Positions 1-5,994 of a DNA stretch of 10,815 bases are shown here, piece by piece. The stretch is from assembly GCA_910584575.1 (NCBI GenBank), contig CAJUBG010000081.1, positions 1 to 10,815 on the forward strand, in the 5' to 3' direction. The position numbers and the translations under genes were made by a program. Numbering within the stretch: the stretch's first letter is position 1; every line of letters starts with the position of its first letter. The notes beneath the pieces are model-generated. The model was not told where the DNA came from. It was given only the letters and a program-made list of their open reading frames with translations, and ran no database searches. The stretch comes from an uncultured Dorea sp. (GTDB lineage Bacteria > Bacillota > Clostridia > Lachnospirales > Lachnospiraceae).

Positions 1-413
1 AAAAAGAAGGAAAAGGTTTCAATTTCTTTCATTTTATGATAGACTTAGACGGTGGGCCCTGTGTGGCAAAGCGATTGTCGGGGTGCGGTTCCGGAACCGA
101 GTACCTGGCAGTAACGCCATGGGGGGATTTGTATCCGTGTCATCAGTTTGTAGGACAGGAGAATTTCCTGATGGGAAATGTAGACGAAGGCATTTTGAGG
201 CCGGAGATCGGGGATGATTTCCGAAGCTGTAATGTGTATTCCAAGGATAAGTGCAGGAGGTGTTTTGCAAAATTCTACTGCAGCGGCGGATGTATGGCCA
301 ACGCCTACAATTTTCACGGCACAATCCACGACGCCTACGAGATTGGATGCGAGATGCAAAGAAAGCGTGTTGAGTGCGCAATTATGATAAAAGCTGCTTT
401 GGCGGATGAGTAG
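1..413 (+). CDS. scfB: SCIFF thioether-forming radical SAM maturase, 3' part only
   Basis: The reading frame is already open at the left edge (first full codon at 3), so the radical SAM core lies outside the window and only 136 C-terminal residues are seen. They form a SPASM domain that would hold auxiliary [4Fe-4S] clusters. Visible cysteines fit the family pattern: C28-x12-G-x4-C46, then C84-x2-C87-x5-C93-x3-C97, then C116 (numbered from the first visible codon). The segments GTEYLAVTPWGDLYPCHQF and CSGGCMANAYNFHG are typical of the maturase that installs Cys-Thr thioethers in the clostridial SCIFF peptide. The peptide gene scfA would be expected just upstream, outside the window. The stop lies 14 nt before secDF and no terminator separates them, so the two are probably cotranscribed. 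Another SPASM peptide maturase is possible, but this sequence looks like ScfB. Confidence 0.85.
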   Translation, partial: KEGKGFNFFHFMIDLDGGPCVAKRLSGCGSGTEYLAVTPWGDLYPCHQFVGQENFLMGNVDEGILRPEIGDDFRSCNVYSKDKCRRCFAKFYCSGGCMANAYNFHGTIHDAYEIGCEMQRKRVECAIMIKAALADE

Positions 414-427
414 AAAGGAAGTTTACC

Positions 428-2575
428 ATGAAGAAGAACAGAGGTATCATAAGCCTGGTACTGACGGTGGTTCTGATTGCACTGATGGGATTTACCGTGC
501 TGGTGGGGTTTGGAAAGACAGGGACCGGCGCGATGAAGAATATCAAGCTAGGTCTGGATTTGGCGGGCGGTGTCAGTATCACGTACCAGGTTAAGGACAA
601 GAACCCGTCGGATGAAGAAATGAGCGACACCATCTATAAACTTCAGAGACGTGTCGAGCAGTACAGTACAGAGGCAAGCGTTTACCAGGAGGGAAGCGAC
701 AGGATCAATATCGAGATTCCCGGAGTGACGGATGCCAACAAGATTCTGGACGAGCTTGGAAAACCAGGGGCCCTGGAATTCCAGACAGAGGACGGTAAGA
801 CGGTGATTACCGGTTCGGATGTGGAGACAGCCACGGCGAGGGCCGGAGAAGACAGTATGAAGAACCGGGAGTATTCGGTAGAGCTTACGCTGAATAAGGA
901 CGGAGCCGAGAAGTTTGCGAAGGCTACAAAGGAGAATGTAGGCAAGAAGATTAACATTGTCTATGATGGGGCTACAATCAGCGATCCGGTAGTCAGACAG
1001 GAGATTAGCAACGGGCAGGCATATATTTCCGGTAATTTTACCTTTGAGGAGGCAGACAATCTGGCTTCTACCATCCGTATCGGTGGATTAAAGCTAGAGC
1101 TTGAAGAACTTCGTTCTAATGTGGTGGGCGCTCAGTTGGGAGAGCAGGCTATCAGCACCAGCTTAAAGGCAGGCGCTATCGGTCTGGCATTGATCATTAT
1201 TTTCATGATCTGTGTGTATTATCTTCCGGGAGTTGCGTCAGGGCTTGCACTGTTGATCTATACAGAGCTGGTGCTGGTGATTTTGAATGCATTTAACGTG
1301 ACATTGACGCTGCCTGGTATTGCGGGTATCATCCTTGGTATCGGTATGGCTGTGGATGCCAATGTCATTATATTTGCCCGTGTGCGTGAGGAGATGTCAC
1401 GGGGCAAGAGTGTGAAGAATTCTCTGAAGACTGGTTTCCAGAAGGCAATGTCTGCCATTGTGGACGGTAACGTGACCACGCTGATTGCTGCTGCTGTTTT
1501 GTGGTTTAGGGGGTCTGGTCCGGTAAAGGGATTTGCCCAGACTTTGGCAATCGGTATCATTGTGTCCATGTTTACCGCCCTTGTGGTGACAAGGATTATT
1601 GTATTCTCCTTCTATGCGGTGGGACTTCGCAAGGAGAGCATGTACTACCGTCCGAAGAAGGAGCGTGAGCCTATTGCGTTTGTGGAGAAAAGGAAGCTGT
1701 TCTTTGGGATTTCAGCGCTCTTGATTGTGGTAAGCCTTGCTGTGATGGGAGTTAATTCTTCTAGGGGAAAGGGCGCGTTTGCGTACAGCCTTGAGTTTGA
1801 GGGCGGTACTTCTACCAACGTGACCTTTAATGAGGAATATTCTATCGACGAGATTGACGATAAGGTTGTACCGGTGGTAGAAAAAATTACCGGAGATAAT
1901 AATGTGCAGACTCAGAAGGTTGCGGGAACGAACCAGGTGATTATCAAGACGGTGACTCTCTCTCTTGACCAGCGTGAGGCGCTGAACCAGGCCATGGTGG
2001 ATGAGTTCAAGGTGGATGAGTCGCTGATTACGGCTGAGAATATCAGCTCAACCGTAAGTAATGAGATGCGCCAGGATGCGGTTGTGGCGGTAATCATTTC
2101 CACGATCTGTATGCTGCTTTACATCTGGTTTCGGTTCAAGGATATCCGTTTTGCGGCGAGTGCGATTCTGGCCCTCCTGCATGACGTCCTGATTGTAGTC
2201 GGGTTCTATGCGATTGCAAGGATTTCTGTGGGAAATACATTTATCGCATGTATGCTGACGATTGTGGGTTATTCTATCAATGCCACTATCGTTATCTTTG
2301 ACCGTATCCGTGAGGAGTTGCATTATCAGACCAAGAAGACTGAGCTCATGAATGTGGTGAATATGAGCATCACCCAGACTCTTACCAGGAGTATTTACAC
2401 CTCGCTTACAACCTTTGTAATGGTGGCGATCCTGTTTGTTATGGGTGTCAGCTCAATTCGTGAGTTTGCCGCGCCTCTGATGGTGGGCGTTATCTGCGGG
2501 GCATATTCCTCTGTATGTATTACGGGCGCTCTGTGGTATGTAATGCGCACAAAGCTTGGAAAGAAGGATGCTTAA
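428..2575 (+). CDS. secDF: Fused SecD-SecF protein translocase accessory subunit
   Basis: A 715-residue one-chain SecDF, close to the length of the Bacillus fused form. It is an RND-family membrane protein that uses proton flow to help SecYEG pull exported proteins across the membrane. SecD half: TM1 at about 7-28, motif GLDLAGG at 42-48, an external domain of about 215 residues containing GKPGALEF (111-118), then five helices between about 246 and 398 with GMAVDANVIIFARVREE carrying the conserved Asp310. SecF half: a helix at about 424-441, LEFEGGT (455-461), and five helices between about 551 and 705. The SecF motif reads GYSINATIVIFDRIREE, with Ala619 where the family usually has an Asp; Arg654 in TLTRSIYTSLTT is kept. 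The ribosome site AAAGGAAG at 414-421 supports the start. A terminator follows the stop. Confidence 0.96.
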   Translation: MKKNRGIISLVLTVVLIALMGFTVLVGFGKTGTGAMKNIKLGLDLAGGVSITYQVKDKNPSDEEMSDTIYKLQRRVEQYSTEASVYQEGSDRINIEIPGVTDANKILDELGKPGALEFQTEDGKTVITGSDVETATARAGEDSMKNREYSVELTLNKDGAEKFAKATKENVGKKINIVYDGATISDPVVRQEISNGQAYISGNFTFEEADNLASTIRIGGLKLELEELRSNVVGAQLGEQAISTSLKAGAIGLALIIIFMICVYYLPGVASGLALLIYTELVLVILNAFNVTLTLPGIAGIILGIGMAVDANVIIFARVREEMSRGKSVKNSLKTGFQKAMSAIVDGNVTTLIAAAVLWFRGSGPVKGFAQTLAIGIIVSMFTALVVTRIIVFSFYAVGLRKESMYYRPKKEREPIAFVEKRKLFFGISALLIVVSLAVMGVNSSRGKGAFAYSLEFEGGTSTNVTFNEEYSIDEIDDKVVPVVEKITGDNNVQTQKVAGTNQVIIKTVTLSLDQREALNQAMVDEFKVDESLITAENISSTVSNEMRQDAVVAVIISTICMLLYIWFRFKDIRFAASAILALLHDVLIVVGFYAIARISVGNTFIACMLTIVGYSINATIVIFDRIREELHYQTKKTELMNVVNMSITQTLTRSIYTSLTTFVMVAILFVMGVSSIREFAAPLMVGVICGAYSSVCITGALWYVMRTKLGKKDA

Positions 2576-2579
2576 ACGA

Positions 2580-2619
2580 AGCAGCCATTGTTATAGAAGA
2601 TATAACATGGCTGCTTTTT
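2580..2619 (+). terminator. Intrinsic terminator after secDF
   Basis: The left arm at 2580-2595 (AGCAGCCATTGTTATA) pairs with 2601-2615 (TATAACATGGCTGCT), giving 15 base pairs with one bulged T and a GAAGA loop. Five T follow, at 2615-2619. It lies 5 nt after the secDF stop and ends 5 nt before the recJ Shine-Dalgarno, so it would end the scfB-secDF message or set how much reads on into recJ. Confidence 0.85.
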
Positions 2620-2637
2620 GGATGAAGGAGTGAAAAT

Positions 2638-4398
2638 ATGGAGCGTTGGGTGCTTCTGAGAAAGGGCGGAGATTTTGCCGCAATAGGTGAGAGATTTCAT
2701 ATCAGCCCCAGGCTTGCCTGTCTGATCAGGAACCGGAATGTAATAGGGGAGGAGGCAATCCACAGATATCTGAACGGAAGTGCTTCTCAGATGAACGACG
2801 GGCGGCTGATGAAGGGAATGGAGGCAGGAGCCCGCCTCCTGCAAAAGAAGATAGAGGAAGGAAGAAGAATCCGGATTATCGGGGACTATGACATTGACGG
2901 CATCAATGCCACTTACATACTGTTGGAGGGAATCGAAGGGCTTGGCGGAAAGGTGGACAGTGATGTTCCGGATCGGCTCACGGACGGCTACGGGCTGAAT
3001 GCCAGGCTTTTAGAACAGGCATATGAGGAGGGTATCGATACTATCGTTACCTGCGACAACGGGATTGCCGCGGAGGAGGAGATTGCCTACGGAAAGAGTC
3101 TTGGGTTGACCATTATCGTGACAGACCATCATGAGGTGCCTTATGAGGAAGGGGAGGAGGGGCGTGTTTACCGTCTGCCCCCTGCGGACGCTGTGATTGA
3201 TCCCAAACAGCCGGAATGTGAGTATCCATTTTCCGGCTTGTGCGGCGCGGCTGTGGCTTACCAGCTTGTGCTAACGCTGTGCGAGGTAATGGGGAGGGAG
3301 AAGGAGGAGTTTGCCTACCTGTTGGAGAATGCTGCCATTGCCACGGTGGGGGATGTGATGGACTTGGAGGATGAGAACCGTATCATTGTGAAGGAGGGGC
3401 TTAGGAGGTTGGCCAGTACGAAAAACCTGGGCTTACGTGCCCTGATAGAGTGTACAAACCTTGAAAAAGACCGGCTTCGGGCGTATCATATTGGTTTCGT
3501 CTTAGGGCCGTGTATGAATGCCAGCGGAAGGCTTGACACCGCGAAGCGGGCGTTAGCGCTTCTGAGGGCCAAGAGTAAGAAGGAGGCTGACAGGCTTGCG
3601 GGAGACTTGAAGGCGCTGAACGACAGCAGAAAAGAGATGACGGAGAAGGCTGTGGCCCAGGCAAAGGAGTTGGTGGAAACAACCAGGATAAGCGAAGATA
3701 AGGTGCTGGTTATTTATCTCCCAGAGTGCCATGAGAGCATTGCCGGAATTGTGGCGGGACGGATACGGGAGTGCTATTACAGACCTGTTTTTGTGCTGAC
3801 AGACGCCAAAGAAGGAGTCAAAGGCTCAGGCCGTTCCATTGAAGCATATCATATGTATGACGAGCTTAATAAATGCAAAGGGCTTCTTACTAAATTCGGC
3901 GGCCACAAAATGGCTGCGGGGCTTTCGTTAGAAAAAGAGAAGGCAGAGGCATTTCGCCGTATGCTAAATGAAAACTGCGCTTTGACGCAGGAGGATATGA
4001 CGGAAAAAGTGGTCATCGACATGGAGCTTCCGTTTGCCTGCGTGACAGAAGGGTTCATTAGAGAGCTGTCCCTTCTTGAGCCCTTTGGCAAAGGAAATAC
4101 CAAGCCGGTATTCGCCGCCCGCAATGTAAAGATAATAAACGGAAGGATTTTGGGAAAGAACCGGAACGTCTTAAAACTTAAGGTTCGGGATGCAGCCGGC
4201 ACAACGATAGACGCCATGTATTTTAATCATGTGGAGGAATTTCTGAAAATGCTGAAGGACCGTTTCGGAAAATATGAGGTGGACGCAATGCTTGACGGAC
4301 GCACAAGCGCCATAACTCTGGCGCTCACTTATTATCCGGAGTTGAATGAGTATATGGGCCGCGTTACCCTTCAGATTGTTATTACCCATTATCAGTAA
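2638..4398 (+). CDS. recJ: Single-strand-specific 5'-3' DNA exonuclease RecJ
   Basis: A 586-residue DHH-superfamily nuclease, about the length of E. coli RecJ. It degrades single-stranded DNA from the 5' end in recombination, mismatch and excision repair, using Mn2+ or Mg2+ in the cytoplasm. Metal-site motifs appear in order: GDYDIDG (82-88; Ile where Val is common), TCDNG (138-142), VTDHH (161-165) and TVGDVMDL (236-243). The DHHA1 part follows: GPCMNASGRLDTA (290-302), HESIAGIVAGRI (365-376), GSGRS (396-400) and GGHKMAAG (421-428). An OB-fold-like C-terminal domain carries EPFGKGNTKPVF (481-492). All catalytic motifs are intact. AAGGAG at 2625-2630 is 7 nt before the ATG. The secDF terminator sits right upstream, so no promoter fits between them. 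It converges on the minus-strand gene with an 11-nt gap. Confidence 0.96.
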   Translation: MERWVLLRKGGDFAAIGERFHISPRLACLIRNRNVIGEEAIHRYLNGSASQMNDGRLMKGMEAGARLLQKKIEEGRRIRIIGDYDIDGINATYILLEGIEGLGGKVDSDVPDRLTDGYGLNARLLEQAYEEGIDTIVTCDNGIAAEEEIAYGKSLGLTIIVTDHHEVPYEEGEEGRVYRLPPADAVIDPKQPECEYPFSGLCGAAVAYQLVLTLCEVMGREKEEFAYLLENAAIATVGDVMDLEDENRIIVKEGLRRLASTKNLGLRALIECTNLEKDRLRAYHIGFVLGPCMNASGRLDTAKRALALLRAKSKKEADRLAGDLKALNDSRKEMTEKAVAQAKELVETTRISEDKVLVIYLPECHESIAGIVAGRIRECYYRPVFVLTDAKEGVKGSGRSIEAYHMYDELNKCKGLLTKFGGHKMAAGLSLEKEKAEAFRRMLNENCALTQEDMTEKVVIDMELPFACVTEGFIRELSLLEPFGKGNTKPVFAARNVKIINGRILGKNRNVLKLKVRDAAGTTIDAMYFNHVEEFLKMLKDRFGKYEVDAMLDGRTSAITLALTYYPELNEYMGRVTLQIVITHYQ

Positions 4399-4421
4399 AA
4401 GAGCTATTATTATAGCTCTTT
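4398..4421. terminator. Shared bidirectional hairpin terminator of convergent genes
   Basis: AAAGAGCTAT (4398-4407) pairs perfectly with ATAGCTCTTT (4412-4421), leaving a 4-nt loop. Both ends are A/T runs: AAAA at 4397-4400, read as TTTT on the minus strand, and TTT at 4419-4421 on the plus strand. The hairpin begins on the last base of the recJ stop and includes the stop codon of the minus-strand gene (4410-4412). It can plausibly end both transcripts, better on the minus strand, where the U-run is longer. Confidence 0.7.
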
Positions 4422-5273
4422 ATACTGTACATCCTTTAATTCGGTTCTGAAGCCAAGACTCTTAAACCTTTCCTGAACAATCTTGGCGCTCTCGATGTCT
4501 GTATTGGCAAGCAGTATGTAGAATTTCCCTCCACTTAACACGCCCATATAATCTGTCAGCCTTATCTTACATGCTACTTGGATAGAAATGGACTTATAAT
4601 CGCGATAACCCATTTGAAATTCTACCAGCGCGCAGTCTGTCAGCCCCTTTTCCTTTGCCTCAAGAAAAGCCTTCAGAAGAACTCGGAATGTGTCCTCCTT
4701 CAGTACGTTCGTACCCTCCATATAATTCTTCCTTCTGAAGTTTGACATATAACGGCTTGCATGAAGCAGGGTGTTCTGGAGGAGGGTCTCGATTACTGTC
4801 AGCCGTTTTACCGGTGATACCCCATGCTTCTCGCTTGAAACATCCCAGAACATCAGAATTACCCGTATATCGTTCTCGGCATAGATGGCATGTGCCAGCG
4901 CCGGACGGTTGGGTTCATTCGTCTCATTTACATAGATTCGTCCGGCTTTAAGGTCGTTGTACAGCTCTCCAAGCTCTATATACTTTATGGAATTCCCAAG
5001 CCTTCTCGCCTCTAAAGAGGTGGAGGAGTAAAGCCTTGCATATTCTCTGTTGGCTACATTGTAGATTGCCACATTCTTACTGCCCATCTCTTGACCCAAT
5101 ATCTCTACCGCATAGAAAAGGACTTCCTCGGTCTTGTACTTTTCCAGGCTGGAAATGATATCGTAAATCGAACTCCAACTATCCGTTGAAGATACGGTTT
5201 CTGATTCTCCTGTTGTCAGTTGCACGCTCGTTCCGTCAGTGTTTTCTAATTCATCCGGATACAATTTCATCAC
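4410..5273 (-). CDS. GAF plus degenerate GGDEF protein, PelD-like putative c-di-GMP receptor
   Basis: A soluble protein of up to 287 residues with no signal peptide or membrane helix. Residues about 1-35 are polar and Ser/Thr-rich. Residues about 40-170 look like a GAF sensory domain (VLFYAVEILGQEMGSKNVAIYNV, then a hydrophobic strand at 137-143). Residues about 185-287 look like a shortened GGDEF domain. The catalytic GGDEF motif is replaced by SGGKF (247-251) and the metal-binding Asp region reads VEFQM, so cyclase activity is unlikely. RLTD (238-241) lies exactly five residues before SGGKF, the spacing of the RxxD inhibitory site that binds c-di-GMP in diguanylate cyclases and in PelD. I infer a c-di-GMP effector, possibly tuned by a ligand of the GAF domain. 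Unlike Pseudomonas PelD it lacks N-terminal membrane helices, and no pel genes are in view. The frame opens with GTG at 5273, ATG at 5270 or TTG at 5264. Confidence 0.7.
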   Translation of the reverse strand: MMKLYPDELENTDGTSVQLTTGESETVSSTDSWSSIYDIISSLEKYKTEEVLFYAVEILGQEMGSKNVAIYNVANREYARLYSSTSLEARRLGNSIKYIELGELYNDLKAGRIYVNETNEPNRPALAHAIYAENDIRVILMFWDVSSEKHGVSPVKRLTVIETLLQNTLLHASRYMSNFRRKNYMEGTNVLKEDTFRVLLKAFLEAKEKGLTDCALVEFQMGYRDYKSISIQVACKIRLTDYMGVLSGGKFYILLANTDIESAKIVQERFKSLGFRTELKDVQYKEL

Positions 5274-5279
5274 CCTTCC
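5262..5279 (-). promoter_or_regulatory. Ribosome site and ambiguous start of the GAF/GGDEF gene
   Basis: A stop codon at 5283-5285 closes the frame upstream, so only three near starts exist: GTG (5273), ATG (5270) and TTG (5264). The only SD-like stretch, GGAAGGGTGAT, overlaps the first two. Aligned to the 16S complement AGGAGGTGAT, it places TTG at a normal spacing of about 8 nt, while ATG would be only about 3 nt from GGAAGG. The true start may therefore be TTG at 5264, giving 284 residues. Confidence 0.4.
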
Positions 5280-5306
5280 ATATTACTGTGTGTTTTATAT
5301 GGTATT

Positions 5307-5335
5307 ATTTTGCACTAATTTGGGGAAATTGTCAA
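5307..5335 (-). promoter_or_regulatory. Putative sigma-A promoter of the minus-strand gene
   Basis: On the minus strand there is a perfect -35 box, TTGACA (5330-5335), then a 17-nt spacer, then CAAAAT (5307-5312), matching TATAAT at 4 of 6. Transcription would start near 5300, about 27-36 nt before the start codon. The weak -10 suggests low or regulated expression. It is divergent from the apt promoter. Confidence 0.5.
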
Positions 5336-5360
5336 GGAATATACGAAGGTGAGATAATGA

Positions 5361-5389
5361 TTGAAAATCCTGCAAACTAATGCTATAAT
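5361..5389 (+). promoter_or_regulatory. Strong sigma-A promoter of the apt-rel operon
   Basis: TTGAAA (5361-5366) matches the -35 consensus at 5 of 6, the spacer is 17 nt, and TATAAT (5384-5389) is a perfect -10. TGC just before it gives an extended -10. Transcription should start near 5396, leaving a leader of about 36 nt before apt, too short for a riboswitch. This is the best promoter in the window and would drive apt, rel, the hydrolase gene and hemZ. Confidence 0.85.
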
Positions 5390-5431
5390 TTTATCTTAAG
5401 CAAGAAATGATACAGGAATGGAGAGATTGTT

Positions 5432-5956
5432 ATGAAAAAGATCGAAGATTATGTAAGAAGTATTCCGGATTTCCCAGAGAAGGGGATTATTTTCAGGGAC
5501 GTGACCAGCGTATTGCAGGATGCGGACGGTCTGGCGCTTGCCATAGACTTAATGCAGGAGAAGTTAAAAGGCGTAGAGTTCGACCTGGTGGTAGGGCCGG
5601 AATCCAGAGGCTTTATCTTTGGCGTACCGATTGCCTATAACCTGCACAAGCCGTTTATCCCGATCCGCAAGAAGGGGAAGCTTCCCTGCGAGACGGTTTC
5701 CATTCAGTATGAGTTAGAGTACGGCACCGCAGAGCTTGAGATTCACAAGGATGCCATCAAGCCAGGACAAAAGGTCGTGATTATCGACGATTTAATTGCA
5801 ACCGGCGGCACCAATGAGGCCATGGTGAAGCTGATTGAGGGCCTGGGCGGAAAAGTGGTTAAGACGGTGTTCCTGATGGAGCTTAGCGGTCTGAAGGGGA
5901 GAGAGAAGCTTAAGGGATATGATGTGGAGTCTGTCATCGCATATCCGGGCAAATAG
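5432..5956 (+). CDS. apt: Adenine phosphoribosyltransferase
   Basis: A 174-residue type I phosphoribosyltransferase, the usual length for the family. It converts adenine and PRPP to AMP and pyrophosphate in cytoplasmic purine salvage. Diagnostic stretches are IPDFPEKGIIFRDVT (11-25), the substrate loop VVGPESRGFIFG (53-64), RKKGKLP (79-85) and the PRPP-binding motif VVIIDDLIATGGT (115-127). GGAGAG at 5420-5425 sits 6 nt before the ATG. It is the first gene after the strong promoter at 5361-5389, with rel starting 38 nt after its stop. Its place directly upstream of rel ties purine salvage to (p)ppGpp metabolism, a common Firmicute arrangement. Nothing is missing or odd. Confidence 0.96.
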   Translation: MKKIEDYVRSIPDFPEKGIIFRDVTSVLQDADGLALAIDLMQEKLKGVEFDLVVGPESRGFIFGVPIAYNLHKPFIPIRKKGKLPCETVSIQYELEYGTAELEIHKDAIKPGQKVVIIDDLIATGGTNEAMVKLIEGLGGKVVKTVFLMELSGLKGREKLKGYDVESVIAYPGK

Positions 5957-5981
5957 ATGAGAATTGGAATATCAGAGAGGG

Positions 5982-5987
5982 AGGAGG
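5982..5987 (+). promoter_or_regulatory. Perfect Shine-Dalgarno fixing the rel start
   Basis: AGGAGG lies 7 nt before the ATG at 5995. The next in-frame ATGs (6052 and 6142) have no comparable site. This supports translation of the N-terminal extension of Rel rather than a start matching shorter homologues. Confidence 0.8.
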
Positions 5988-5994
5988 CGTTAAT

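Noticed and set aside
5186..5380. 64-residue plus-strand frame between the divergent genes
   Set aside because: It opposes the 5' end of the minus-strand gene and runs through both promoters. The in-frame 7-residue piece after AAGGTGAGATA also covers the -35 box.
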